In this document: piece by piece, positions 1-11,655 of the stretch
Position numbering within the stretch: position 1 is the first letter of the stretch
Layout: every line of letters begins with the position of its first letter
DNA from: Elephas maximus indicus
Lineage: Eukaryota; Chordata; Mammalia; Proboscidea; Elephantidae
Assembly: GCF_024166365.1 (NCBI RefSeq)
Contig: NC_064839.1
Span: 19,082,878-19,146,877 of the forward strand
Length of the DNA stretch: 64,000 bases
Reading direction: 5' to 3'
Position numbers and translations under genes: made by a program
Notes under the pieces: generated by a model
Told to the model about the DNA's origin: nothing
The model's input: the letters and a program-made list of their open reading frames with translations, nothing else
Database searches by the model: none

Positions 1-1894
1 CATGGAAGAAAAAATAGGGACAGCCTTAGGAGCCCTAATACAAGGCATAAACAGAATACAAAACATTACCAAAAATGGCGAAGAGAAACCAGATAACTGG
101 GAGCTCCTAAAAATCAAACACCTAAGCTCATCTAAAGACTTCACCAAAAGAGTAAAAAGACCACCTACAGACTGGGAAAAAATTTTCAGTTATGACATCT
201 CCGACCAGTGCCTGATCTCTAAAATCTATATAATTCTGTTAAAACTCAACCACAAAAAGACAAACAACCCAATTAAAAATTGGGCAAAGGATATGAACAC
301 ACACTTCACCAAAGAAGATATTCAGGCAGCTAACAGATACATGAGAAAATGCTCTCACTCATTAGCCATTAGAGAAATGCAAATTAAAACTACAATGAGA
401 TTCCATCTCACTCCGACAAGGCTGGCATTAATCCAAAAAACACAAAATAATAAATGTTGGAGAGGCTGCGGAGAGACTGGAACTCTTATATACTGCTGGT
501 GGGAATGTAAAATGGTACAACCACTTTGGGAATTTATCTGGTGTTTCCTTAAAAAGTTAGAAATAGAAGTACCATAGAACCCAGAAATCCCACTCCTCGG
601 AATATATCCTAGAGAAATAAGAGCCTTTACATGAACAGATATATGCACACCCATGTTTATTGCAGCACTGTTTACAATAGCAAAAAGCTGGAAGCAACCA
701 AGGTGTCCATCAACGGACAAATGGTTAAATAAATTATGGTATATTCACACAATGGAACACCACGCATCAATAAAGAACAGTGATGAATCTGTGAAACATT
801 TCATAACATGGAGGAACCTGGAAGGCATTATGCTGAGTGAAATCAGTCAGGTGCAAAAGGACTAATATTGTATAAGACCACTATTATAAGATCTTGAGAA
901 ATAGTTTAAACTGAGAACACATTCTTTTGTAATTACAAGAGGAGGGAGGGTGGAAGAGGGTTATTTCCTGATTAGATAGTAGATAAGAACTACTTTAGGT
1001 GAAGGGAAGGATAACACTCAATACAGGGAAGCTCAGCTCAACTGGTCTGGACCAAAAGCAAAGAAGTTTCCTGAATAAACTGAATGCTTCAAAGGTCAGC
1101 AGAGCAAGGGCAGGGATTTGGGGACTATGGCTTCAGGGGACATCTAAGTCAACTGGCAAAATAAATTCTATTAAGAAAACATTCTGCATCCTACTTTGAA
1201 GAGTGGCATCTGGGGTCTTAAATGCTAACAAGCGGCCATCTAAGATGCATCAATTGGTCTCAACCCACCTGGATCAAAGGAGGATGAAGAACACCAAGGT
1301 CACACGAGAACTATGAGCCCAAGAGACAGAAAGGGCCACATGAACTAGAGACTTACATCACGCTGAGACCAGAAGAACTAGATGGTGCCCGGCCACAACC
1401 TATGACTGCCTTGACAGGGAGCACAACAGAGAACCCCTGAGGGAGCAGAAGAACAGTGGGATGCAGAACCCAAATTCTCATAAAAAGACCATACTTAATG
1501 GTCTTACTGAGACTAGAAGAATCCCGGTGGTCATGGTCCCCCAACCTTCTGTTGGCCCAGGACAGGAACCACTCCAGAAGACAACTCATCAGACATGGAT
1601 TGGAATGGACAATGGGTTGGAGAGAGATGCTGATGAGGAGTGAGCTACTTGTATCAGGTGGACATTTGAGGCTGTGTTGGCATCTCCTGTCTAGAGGGGA
1701 GATGGGAGGGTAGAGGGGGTTAGAAACTGGCAAAACGGTCATGAAAGGAGAAACTGGAAGGAGGGAACGGGCTGACTCATTAGGGGGAGAGTAAATGGGA
1801 ATATGTAGTAAGGTGTATATAAGTTTATATGTGAGAGACTGACGTGATTTGTAAACTTTCACTTAAAGCAAAATAAAAATTATTTAAAAAAAAA
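1..1894 (+). mobile_element. L1 LINE, 3' end with ORF2 tail and 3' UTR
   Basis: Starts outside the window. Bases 2-577 encode the ORF2 C-terminal region including the Cys-rich block with CWRGCGETGTL. The rest is a long 3' UTR ending in an A-run (1886-1894). The same 3' UTR recurs at 39208-39991 and, reversed, at 34482-35071, which identifies one L1 lineage. Confidence 0.93.
2..577 (+). pseudogene. L1 ORF2 C-terminal fragment
   Basis: A 191-residue open stretch matching the end of L1 ORF2p. The region after the reverse transcriptase contains DWEKIF, IREMQIKTTMRFHLTP and the Cys-rich CWRGCGETG motif. It stops at 577 about where mammalian ORF2 would continue for some twenty more residues, so it is truncated by a stop. 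The endonuclease and reverse transcriptase domains are outside the window. It is a relic of the retrotransposon, not a host gene. Confidence 0.9.
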
Positions 1895-1984
1895 GCAAGT
1901 GTGAACCATAATTGAATCAACCATTCCTGGTATGGGTGGTTCTGTAGGTTGTGTGGTATATTGTCTGCCAAAGAAGCTATAAAA

Positions 1985-2440
1985 ATTCTCCTCGTTTGAG
2001 TAGTACCCTCTTACACGGTCTCTGAGTTAAGCCATGTGACTTGTTTTGGCCAGTGGGACAGTAGCAACTGTGATACAAGCAGAGATTTAAAGAGTGTTTG
2101 TGTCTTGGGTCTTTTCTCTCTGCTGCACTTAGAATCCTGGGACCACTGTGTGAACAAGCCCAGGCTACCCCATAGAGGATGAGAGACCACGTGGAGCAGA
2201 GAGGAGCTGTCCCAATAGAGGACTCCTTAGACGATCCAGCCTGCTGACCACCAGACTTTGACGTCCAACTTCACATCCAACTTCCAGCCAACACAAAGCT
2301 GCCTCAGACATGAGACAGTCAGACAGAGATCAGCCAAAGTGGGCCAGACTCACACACAGAATCATGAGCTAAATAAAATGGTCGTTGTTTTAAGCCAGTA
2401 CATTTGGGGGAAACTGTTAGACAGCAAAAGCTAACCAATG
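1985..2440 (+). mobile_element. Ancient LTR-like repeat (MLT1J/K type, tentative)
   Basis: Layout GCCATGTGACTTG...TTGGCCAGTGGGA near the start and a 3' part with AATAAAATGG and GTTTTAAGCCAGTACATTT resemble old MaLR LTRs. Divergent; class assigned by eye. Confidence 0.5.
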
Positions 2441-2518
2441 CAGGGTGACTACAGTTCTCTGGTCTTACAAGCAGTGCTTCAAGAAATGTCTTTGTATGTA
2501 CATCCTGGTGCACCAGAC

Positions 2519-2672
2519 ACATAACAAATTCACTGCCGTCGAGTAGATTCCAACTCACAGAGACCCTATAGGACAGAGCAGAACTGTCCCATAGGGTTTC
2601 CAAGGAGTGGCTGGTGTATTTGAACTGCTGACCTTTTGGCTAGCAGCCAAGCTCTTAACCACTGTGCCCTGA
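2519..2672 (-). mobile_element. AfroSINE-type SINE
   Basis: Reverse copy: GTCGAGTAGATTCCAACTCA tail at left, GCTCTTAACCACTGTGCC head at right. Short form lacking the middle insert. Confidence 0.92.
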
Positions 2673-2702
2673 CACACAACAAGCACCTAATAATTGGCAC
2701 TA

Positions 2703-3009
2703 TTGTTGTTGCTGTTGTTAGCTGCTGTTGACTCTGCCCCTGACTCATGCAAACTACCATGCACAATGAGATCAAACCACTGTAATTAATAGGGTTTTCA
2801 CTTTTTTTTTTCAGAAGTAGATTGCCAGGCCTTTCTTCCTAGTCCATCTTACCCTGGATATTTTGCTGAAATCTGTCCAACATCACAGCAATATGAAAGC
2901 CTCCACCGACAGACAAGTGATGGCTGTGCTCGAGGTACACTGGCCAGGAATTGAACCTGGGTCTCCCTCATGGAAGACGAGATTCTACCATTGAACCACC
3001 ACTGCCTTC
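2703..3009 (-). mobile_element. SINE with tRNA-Gly-like head and RTE-like tail
   Basis: The right end, reversed, reads as a Gly-tRNA-like promoter (AATGGTAGAATCTCGTCTTC and GGGAGACCCAGGTTCAATTC). The left end has the TTGTTAGCTGCTGTTGA tail motif. Relatives: 37488-37812 (+) and 54278-54625 (-). Confidence 0.8.
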
Positions 3010-4905
3010 GATACCATTGTTGTTATTAAGATAAATTAGGAAGTTGCAGAGATGAAGAAACTGAGACGCCCAATTCACACATTGAAAGGAGATATTTGGG
3101 ATTAGTACCCAAGGATTCAGATCACAAATTCAGCATTCACTCAACTTCATCATCCTCTGAATTTGTTAGTGGAGAAAAAGCAACCCACGTTCCAAAGTCA
3201 AGATCAAAGAAGTTCAAATTCAGTTTGGTGGGTTACATTTAATCTGGATTTTTTCTTTCAACCTGTGCCCTTTAAGTCTGACAACAAATGTGAGCTTGTC
3301 AGATTTCTAGGAAGAGAGTTCCAACAAGAAACACCGCTGAGAAGGCTGGCTCTAGTTGCAATACAGAAATATTGCAGACCCTTGGGAAGGAAATCTAATA
3401 TTCGAGCATTTTCCCTGACCTGATTGGTCCGACACTAGCCACAAATCATGAAGGGTTAAACAATGATCATGAAGGGTTAAACAATGATCATGAACTCTCT
3501 TCAGCAAGGAACGGTAAAGTTTATTTTTTTGTCCAGTCTGGGGAATTACAACAATATTATTCTCCTGAAACTTGGAAAGAGAATTCAGCAGACAATACGA
3601 ATTTCAGGAAAATATTTTTGCCATTAATTATGTCATAAGCAAAAGAGTAAAATAAACTGTTTATTATCATATATAAAATGCTTTTGATCAGTCAACTGAA
3701 AAACTAATTTCATTTTCTCATTACACTGCCTCGGGCATCCTTTAACGTCAATTTTTATCACAGCAAAAGCAAAGAAATTAAAATGATCAGTTATGGTGCA
3801 GAGAGAAACATTTGCTTCAGAATTTTTAAAAGTAAGAATAATAAAGCACTGAATCTCTTTATCATTCGTAATAATCACAACTCAACTGGTGAAGGAGGAA
3901 TTCCATTCCCAGGGTCAAGAATACCAACCCCTCACAACCCTCCCACCATAACCTTCACCTTGAGCCCCTTGAAGCCCTCAGGATTAGTCAGCACTGAGGG
4001 AGACACCATGGGCCCTGTCCATGTGTCTAGAAGGGATTGCTTAACTTTCCAGTCTAACTGGCTCAAAGTTTCACAAACGGAACAGGGTAGGAAGGGGTCT
4101 TATTGCCCCCAGGGAGGCTAAAAATAAAGCAAAGCAGACCACTGTGGAACCATGGACTTGGTCTTGACCTATTGGCCCAACAGTTGATATCATGAAAAGA
4201 GAAATGATTTTGAAACAAAGCAACAACTCAGAAGACATGTTTTCCAAATCTGACCCTGCCTCTCACAAACTATGTGATCCTGGGCACCATTCGCAGACTC
4301 AGAGTCCTGATTTCATGGTGGGTAAAGTGTGAACAAGGCTATGAATGTGAAAGCACTTTGTAAAGTAGCCACCAAAGGCCATTTAACAATGGACATTAAG
4401 ACAACAGAGTGCCTAGTCTGGGGTGGACCTGGGACTTGATCTCTTTTAGTGGGGAATTACCAACTATGAACAGAAGTTACTGCTTTTTGGCTAGAGGAAA
4501 AGGAAGCTATTCTGGTGTAGGGGCAATGGGACAGGAAGAAAGAAGGCTTTGGTAATGGAATAATGGACAGCCCATGGCCCCTTGTCAGACTGAAGGCCTT
4601 GTTGGAGGAACAGAGAGAAACTAAAAGAACCATGAGAGACCTGGGGTGAAAGTAGTGAGTCAGGGCCTAGACGGCAAGGTTGTTGAGGGGCCCTCATCTT
4701 CCCTGACTCCCTTCTGTATGCACACCGTACAGCATGTCAGTATGATGAGGCTACATCTCATAAAATGAAGGTAGTGATAAAAGTCTTGACAAAAGGGCAA
4801 AACAGAAAAAAATGAGGAGATTTACTCTTGATTATGCAGAGTTCCCCCACCCCAAACCTAGAAATTCCCTAAAAAGCACAGGTAGAGTTCCGAGTTCCAT
4901 TATTA
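3010..4905. other. Mostly unique intergenic sequence with one MIR-like relic
   Basis: No gene or recent repeat. 4200-4385 has MIR-like wording (a CTATGTGATCCTGGGCA core and later a short AAGCACTTTGTAAAGTAG). A 21-bp tandem repeat is listed separately. Confidence 0.6.
3445..3493. repeat. 21-bp tandem duplication
   Basis: Two identical 21-bp units at 3445-3465 and 3466-3486, followed by 7 bases of a third. The unit contains ATCATGAAGGGTTAAACAAT. Confidence 0.95.
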
Positions 4906-5051
4906 CCATATTTTTACACAAATAACATGCACATTATACATTTTTTGCCAACCTCACTACCCTCTCATGTATTCTTTCCTAGGCATGCTATGTGCTTTAT
5001 ATATGTGGGGGCATATCATTTACGCGAGCACGTTATTTGCTAAAAATGCAG
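4906..5051. mobile_element. 146-bp mini-inverted-repeat element flanked by TA
   Basis: The left end CCATATTTTTACACAAATAA and the reversed right end CTGCATTTTTAGCAAATAAC align as roughly 24-bp terminal inverted repeats. TA flanks both ends (4904-4905 and 5052-5053). No coding capacity. Layout fits a Tc1/mariner-type non-autonomous element; family unknown to me. Confidence 0.65.
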
Positions 5052-5156
5052 TATGCCTGTTTTTACTAGTAAGAAAGGTGAATCCTAGCTAAGGCTAGGC
5101 AACTTATGTAGTATGGCAACACAGGCCTCATCGAGAAGCCACCATCCTCTGCAGTG

Positions 5157-5344
5157 AGAGTTGAACCAAAAAAAAAAAAACCTGTTGCCGTAGAGTTGAT
5201 TTCAACTCATAGCAACCCTGTAAGACAGAGTAGAACTACCCCATAGGGTTTCCAAGGAGCACCTGGTGAATTCAAACTGCCGACCTTCTGGTTATCAGCC
5301 GTAGCTCTTAACCACTATGCCACCAGGATTTCCAAGAGTTGAAC
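5157..5344 (-). mobile_element. AfroSINE-type SINE with 10-bp target duplication
   Basis: AGAGTTGAAC occurs at 5157-5166 and 5335-5344 around the element. The A-run inside the left edge (5168-5180) is the wrong side for a poly(A) of this reverse copy, so it may be a later slippage product. Confidence 0.95.
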
Positions 5345-5584
5345 AAACACCCTCATTTTCACAAAAATCCCCCCATAGACAAGATATTCTGAGTTTGTAT
5401 TCTCTAAGCAGCTCTGTACATCAGGTAAGAGACAAAACAAGACCCACGTAGATCCTCTCCTCAGGGTTATGCCAGTCTACTGAGCAGTCAAAATCCAGAC
5501 ATGAAACAATTTGGAGATCAAATAGAAAACACTGTATAACTGCGGTTCTAGTTAGGAAGGATGGTCTTTTCAATCACCTCACAC
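5345..5584. other. Unique intergenic sequence
   Basis: Nothing recognised between the SINE and the RTE fragment. Confidence 0.5.
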
Positions 5585-5985
5585 ACGTGTGAAAGCTAAA
5601 CAATGAAAACAGGAAGATTGAAGAATTGATGCATTTGAATTGTGGTGTTGGAGAGTATTGAACATACTATGGACTGCCAGAAGAATGAACAAATCGGTCT
5701 TGGGGGAAGTACAGCCAGAATATTCCTTAGAGGCAAGGATCGCGAGACTTTGTTTCACTTTGGACACATCATCAGAAGGGGCCAACCTCTGGAGAAGGAC
5801 ATCATGCTTGATAAAGCAGAGGGTCAGCAAAAAAGAAGAGACCTTCCATGAGATGGTTTCACACAGTGGCTGCAACAATAGACTCAAACAGCAAGGATTG
5901 TGGAGATGGCACAAGATAGGGCAATGTTTCCTTCTGTTCTGCATGATAAGGTCACTATGAGTCAGAGTCGACTGGTCAACACCTA
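5585..5985 (+). mobile_element. RTE-type LINE, 3' fragment
   Basis: Contains the end of the RTE coding region and 3' tail (GAATTGTGGTGTTGG, GGAGAAGGACATCATGCTTG, then CTATGAGTCAGAGTCGACTG). Broken by stops and indels. Matches the 3' half of the longer copy at 22985-24705. Confidence 0.88.
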
Positions 5986-7359
5986 TCAAGAAATCTCCAG
6001 TAAGATGTCCCTTCCCCTCAGCTTTGCTTTCCTCAGCATTGGTGGATTCTCCCTTGTATAAGTAAGATGGCTACCAGGAGTTCCAATCTTACATCCTTTA
6101 ACATCAAGACGAAGAAGGCTTCCCTTTTCTTTCTTACTGGGGTAAATATATATGTAACAAAACATTCGACATTTCAACAACATTTTGCAGTTCGGTGATA
6201 GAAATTATATTCATCATGTTGTTCAACCATCAGCCTTACTGGTTCCCACATTATGCCATCATCCTTAACAGAGAAAGCTTCCTTTCTCTAACAGTTCAAA
6301 CTCAAGTTCTAGAATGGAGTCTCTTTGGCCCGGAGTGGCCTGGCTTTTGTCAGATGTCCATGTTTGAACCAGTTGGTAGCCCAGGGCAATACAACATTCT
6401 GACTGGCCAGGCTTGGGTCACATGAACAGAAACTGGGGTACAGTCAGCTCCTCCAGATACAACTGGGCTAGAACTGAGAGAAGGATGGTTCCTTCAGGAA
6501 AACAAAGATGCCTTTACTGCAAAAGGCTGGCGTGGAGGCAAAAATCAGCAGATGGCCCTATGAGCACCAACTATGCTTCATTTTTTCCCAGCCTTCACTA
6601 GGGCTCAGTTCAGGGCAGGGAGGAGTTCTCAGGGCAGATCCTGGACCTGTTCATGCCCGAGGCGTTGGACAGGCACACACAGGCAGGTACAGGGCAACTA
6701 TGGGACAACTCTGTTTTCCTCCAGCCAAGCTTGCCCAGCCTGGTGAAAAGTATGATTAATCCAGCTGCCTCTCAGTCATCCACCAGCCCATTTGGTAACC
6801 ATCTGCACCCTTCATTCCATGAGGCAGGCCAAATGAAAGAGGCCTGTGTTTGTTTTTTTGGAAAATGTTATGATTTTTCAAGTAAACAGTAGAAACTTCA
6901 CAAAGCTATGAGATTTATTGAAGCTGCCAAACTGTCTGGACTTGATGAAACTGGTTTATGCTGGTTTAAATGTGTGCCCCATTTTAGGATCATAAGCAAC
7001 AACTTCTATTTATTTATACGGGACCAGAACTTCTCTTCATGTTTTTCATATATTATTTCTTTTGATCCCCACCAAATCCACATGCGGAACCAGGGCAAGT
7101 ACTATCGTCAAGCCCATTGTCAAGAGGACTCTGGCAACCTGAGTGATTAGGGGCTTCCAGATCTCAATTTGGGGCTTGGCGTATGGAGATTTGAAGACCA
7201 TTCGTACTCATGTGTCCTGTTGTGCCTTGACTCAGCTTAGCACCTGTAACACCACTCAAATACCCTCAGGCCCCAGTCCTCACCAGTCCAATGTTAGAAA
7301 GAATGGAAACATGAAACAATAACATGCTCAGTATTCACACCTAGGATTTGCACACCTCC
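5986..7359. other. Unique intergenic sequence
   Basis: No exon-like or recent repeat sequence seen. 7005-7150 is weakly MIR-like (TTTGATCCCCACCAAATCCA). Confidence 0.5.
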
Positions 7360-7535
7360 TGACCTAGACAGGAAACCCTAGCGGCATAGTGGTTAAGTGC
7401 TACTGCTAACCAAAAAGTCAGCAGTTTGAATCCACCAGCCGCTCCTTGGAAACTCAATGGGGGCAGTTCTGCTGTGTCCTATAGGGTCACTATGAGTCAG
7501 AATCGAGTTGATGGCAACGGGTTTGACCTAGACAG
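7360..7535 (+). mobile_element. AfroSINE-type SINE with 12-bp target duplication
   Basis: TGACCTAGACAG at 7360-7371 and 7524-7535, perfect. Short form. Confidence 0.96.
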
Positions 7536-7641
7536 CCAAAGTCATATATTCTGCTACCTTCGATCAGCAGATTTGTTGCTTCTGTGGTCAAAGCATGATC
7601 CTAAACACTCTGGGAAGAGACGCAGATAAATAAGGAGATGT

Positions 7642-7845
7642 GGTGGTTCTTGGGTGCCATCAAGTCAGTCCCAAGTCATAGCGACCCCCTGTGTTACAGA
7701 GTAGAACAGTAACTAGTAAGGGTTTCTAGACAGTAATCTTTGCAGCAGCAAATCACCAAGGCTTGCTGCCTTGGAGCTACTGGGCGGGCTCGAACCACTG
7801 ACCTCTGGGTTAGCAGCCAAGCACTTAACCATTTGCTCACCCTCA
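7642..7845 (-). mobile_element. AfroSINE-type SINE, long and older form
   Basis: Reverse copy with the middle segment CAGTAATCTTTGCAGCAGCA present and many substitutions. Confidence 0.88.
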
Positions 7846-8613
7846 AGAAAAATGTTACTCACCCTCCACAAGCTTGATGCCTACTTGTGAACATAAGAAA
7901 AACTTGAGAAAAATCATGTTGGTAAACTTCATGAAATTTAAATAGAGAGATGTATAGATAGATAAAAGAGTTAGAGATGAAATAAATAAAAAGGTGGCCC
8001 TACACAATATATGATAAAATTCCACACCAACTGTACAGAGCACAAATGAAAAGAGGGTTCAAAGACAGCATCTAAAAATCACCCCTTGCAGGAGTGCCTG
8101 TGCAAATCCAACCTATTAAAAACAGCAAATTGCTTGACATTCAGGGTTTTCCCCAAGACAAAGTCAAGATTCGAGTGCTCTAAAAAGAAATTGCAAACCC
8201 TACCTGTCAGTGTGTTTGTGAACAGACATTATTATTTAATAACTAGTTAATGACATACTGTAATTGTCCTCAAATTTGGAAGAGCATGGGCTTGTCTCGT
8301 TTTCATTAGTTGATCAAAACCTCACAAAGACAGAAACGTTGTTTTCTACATTTTTCCTCTTTTCGCCATGCTTTTGGTGTACCCACACCAAAAGCTAAAT
8401 ATGTAAACTGACAATGAAATAAATCTAATTTAGGTAAGGAGCTCTAATTGGCTACTTTAACCATGCAGTGCTTAGGGAAAGCATCCCCTGAGAGGCTTGC
8501 ATAGCTTAGAAGGAGGGGGGCCTCAGAGCAACTGGGGAAACAAGATGCTGTGATGCCATGAGTTCAGGCCACCGCCAGGAACAGTCACTTTTGCCTCACC
8601 TTTGATTTTCCAC
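7846..8613. other. Unique intergenic sequence
   Basis: AT-rich; nothing recognised. Confidence 0.5.
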
Positions 8614-8805
8614 CTAGCACATCATGCCCAAACCAAACCAAACCCATTGCCGTCAAGTCGATTCCAACTCATAGCAACCATATAGGACAGAGTAGAACTG
8701 CCCCATAGGGTTTCCAAGGAGTGCCTAGTGGATTCCAACTGCCAACCTTTTAGTTAACAGCCGTAGCTCTTAACCACTACACCACCAGGGTTTCTAGCAC
8801 ATCAT
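8614..8805 (-). mobile_element. AfroSINE-type SINE with 12-bp target duplication
   Basis: CTAGCACATCAT at 8614-8625 and 8794-8805, perfect. Tail repeats the AAACC motif. Confidence 0.96.
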
Positions 8806-8867
8806 AGATCTCCTTAAAAGAAAGGGTGGGATGAGTAGCTTGGCTGACCAGAGACCCACCCTAGTCA

Positions 8868-9003
8868 CTTGTTGTTAGGTGCCGTTGAGTGGGTTCTGAC
8901 TCACAGTGACCCTATGTACAACAGGATGAAACACTGCCCAGTTCTGCTCCATCCTCACAATTGTAATTTTCGTATAGCAGATTGTTCATCAGTCTTCCTC
9001 CCA
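8868..9003 (-). mobile_element. RTE 3' tail, reverse
   Basis: TTGTTAGGTGCCGTTGAGTG followed by the reversed tail with GTACAACAGGATGAAACACT. Longer than the SINE tail, so RTE or RTE-derived. Confidence 0.82.
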
Positions 9004-9756
9004 CCTGATGCCACGTTCTTTTCCATATAGTCATTTAGGGTTAGTCACGAGGTTTGGGGATATCCCAGTGGCCTCCACACTAGCCCTAGCCATTTGAACC
9101 AAGAAGGGACCCATTTCTCATGGGCAGCAAATTCCAAACAGAACCGAGCACCAACAGCCCTACAGGAAGAGACACCAGAAAGAGAATTAGTACACAGGAT
9201 AAATTAAAGAGTTGGAATATTTCCTTTTTTTTTTTCAATTCCATGCTTCAAAAATTTGAGTCCCCCCACCCCCAACTGTTAAATGTTTCCACTTGTGCCT
9301 GTAAGATCCGTGAAGAAACTGACTTAATAAATTCTTTCCCTTCCGAGCAATGACTTGATTCAGCCTTGTTTGGTACATCTGTTATAACACATTGCAGCCT
9401 CCAATAATTGCTCTTTTATTTCATTCGACACATTCTGATTAGCTGCGTCTGTTCCAGGCGAGCACTAAGAGTATGGTAAGTGTCCTTCATTCAAAGAGTT
9501 CTTCAAAACAGTATGCAGTGAAATTAAAGTAATTATTAAGTCATAGAAACTAAACGCCGTTGAAAGGCTGGCAAATAGCTAGCACACCACATCAAGAGAG
9601 ATGTCCAAAGCTTGTAACTAAAATACTGCCTAGGATTTGGTTCTTGGTAATGACATACAGTGAGTGAAGGGATAGGAAGAAGTAGGGTTGAGGACCACTT
9701 TAAAATTTAAATGAATGAAGCCTTCTCCCAAACAATGGTGGGAAATAGAAACACAG
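9004..9756. other. Unique intergenic sequence
   Basis: Nothing recognised. Confidence 0.5.
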
Positions 9757-9963
9757 CAGTCTTAGAGAAAGGAGCTCTGCTGGTACCAAGGGTACTGAAT
9801 GGCTGGAGGTTCGAATCCACTGAGTGGCTCTCTAGGAGAAAGACCTAGTGATCTGCTTCCCTAATGATTACAGTCAACAAAATCCTATGGGGCTATTCTA
9901 CTCTGTGATGTGGGGTGGCTATGAGTCAAAACCAACTCAATGGCACCTAACAACAACAGTCTT
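9757..9963 (+). mobile_element. AfroSINE-type SINE, divergent
   Basis: Ends in CACCTAACAACAACAG, the RTE-like terminus. Imperfect flanking CAGTCTTAGAGAA / CAGTCTTAAAGAA. Confidence 0.85.
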
Positions 9964-10406
9964 AAAGAAGAGGTAAGGAAACCAACCATGCTGGGCAAGC
10001 CTGTCTTCTTTAGCTCGGCTCTTTAGCTCTCATGAATATTCTGTGGGCCGAGAAGATTTTAGTACAGAGGAGACAATTAAATTCTAGCTTTTCACCACTG
10101 TATCTCTTGCACCAGGGTGAACAGTAGGGCATAGGGCAATAGACGGAAATTAGATTGGAACAGAACATGTGTACTGACCTTTTCTCAAAGTAAATCTATT
10201 TACTTTATAATGTGGTTCGACTTGTAGGAACTGATGTACTCCTAGCTGGAGTAAAGGTTAAGAAACATGTGCATCTTAATTCATCTGAATTTCAACTCTG
10301 CTCTAGTCTCATGTTTATTATACAGACGAGTATGTATTGGCCCCAACAAAACTGAGAAGGCAACATTGTTTTGAAGTTAATAATTGGCTTCTCTGTCACC
10401 TAGGGC

Positions 10407-10740
10407 AGTGGTTCTCAACTCGTGATCTTCACAGGAGTATCAACATTACCTAGGAACTTGTCAGAAATACAAATCTTGAGGCCCTACACTAGACCTCGGG
10501 GCCCTGGTGGCATAGTGGTCAAGCATTTGGCTGCTAACTGAAAGGTCAGCGGTTCGAATTCACCAACAGCCCCTTGGAAACCCTATGGGGCAGTCCTACT
10601 CCATCCTATAGGATCGTTATGAGTTGGAATCGACTTGACGGCAACGGGTTCGGGTTTCAGTTACACTAGACCTACTCAACCAGAAGCTGTGTTTTAATAG
10701 GCCCACCAGGTGATTCTGTTGCATGCTCATATTTGAGAAC
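10407..10740 (+). mobile_element. MER5-like hAT-Charlie relic split by a SINE
   Basis: The left end CAGTGGTTCTCAACT and right end TATTTGAGAACA are MER5-type inverted termini. The middle is interrupted by the SINE at 10497-10661. Confidence 0.75.
10485..10673 (+). mobile_element. AfroSINE-type SINE inside MER5-like relic
   Basis: TACACTAGACCT at 10485-10496 and 10662-10673, perfect 12-bp target duplication. Confidence 0.97.
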
Positions 10741-10754
10741 ATATTTACCTATCT

Positions 10755-10925
10755 ATTGGAGTCCCCTGGGATGCAAACAGTTAGCACGCTAGGCAGCTAA
10801 CTGAAAGTTTGGAGGTTTGAGTTCGCCCAGAGGTACCTCAGAAGAAAGGCCTGGTAATCTGCTTCTGAATCATCAGCCATTAAAAACCCAGTGGAATCAA
10901 CTCCACCACAACTGGTTTGGTTTTG
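10755..10925 (+). mobile_element. AfroSINE-type SINE, divergent subfamily
   Basis: Head variant GTCCCCTGGGATGCAAACAG, plus the GCCTGGTAATCTGCTTCTGA middle. Confidence 0.85.
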
Positions 10926-10939
10926 ATTTTATTTCTCTC

Positions 10940-11140
10940 TTTCTATGTTGTTGCTGTGCACTGTTGAGTCAATTTCAGCCCATGTGATAAAGTAGAACTA
11001 CCCTATAGGGTTTCCTAGACTGTAATCTTTACAGCGGCAGATCTCCAGGTCTTTCTCCCATGGAGCCACTGGGTGGGTTCAAGCCACCAGCCTTTTGGTT
11101 AGCAGCCTAGCACTTAACATTTGCACCACCAGGGCTCCTT
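10940..11140 (-). mobile_element. AfroSINE-type SINE, long form
   Basis: Reverse copy; flanked by TTTCTCTCT on both sides as a likely target duplication. Confidence 0.9.
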
Positions 11141-11141
11141 T

Positions 11142-11232
11142 CTCTCTATATACGTGTGTGTATGTATGTGTGTGTGTGTGTGTACACACAAAAATATACG
11201 TACATGTGTACATATATATATATATATATGAT
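11142..11232. repeat. Compound microsatellite (GT)n and (TA)n
   Basis: A TGTG run at about 11153-11181 and a TATA run at about 11212-11229, with CACA between. It lies at the head end of the adjacent reverse SINE. Confidence 0.93.
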
Positions 11233-11500
11233 TTTTTAAACCTTCCAGGTACTTCTAATGTACAGCTAGAGAACATTCACTGATTTGGTTCATTGTTTCC
11301 TGAACCACAGAATATAGCAGGTACATGAGGGGTACACAAATGTTAAGTGGTAGATTGCTTTGGTGGTCTGGAGGATGTGATTTTAAATGGCCCTAGAATG
11401 GAATTTTAAATAGTATTGAATTCTTGAAAGTTAATCCTTTTCAATCCTTCTACTCAAGAAGAATCTTCAGTTTGGTACTAATCAACTCTCTAACATCTCT

Positions 11501-11655
11501 CTTGTTGTTGTTGTATGCCCTCAAGTCAATTCCAACTCACAGTGACCCTATATGACAGCAGCAGATTGCCAGGTCTTTTCTTCCATGGGACAGCTGGTGA
11601 ATTTGAATTGGTAAGCAGCCGAGCACTTAAACATTGCACCACAAGAAATCCTAGG
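11501..11655 (-). mobile_element. AfroSINE-type SINE, degraded
   Basis: TTGTTGTTGTATGCCCTCAA tail and GAGCACTTAAACATTGCACC head, reverse. Confidence 0.88.

Noticed and set aside
1353..1862. 169-residue minus-strand frame
   Set aside because: Antisense of the L1 3' UTR; no protein family recognised.
11142..11232. Short direct repeats suggesting an array
   Set aside because: Simple GT/TA microsatellite; no spacers or repeats of CRISPR type anywhere in the window.
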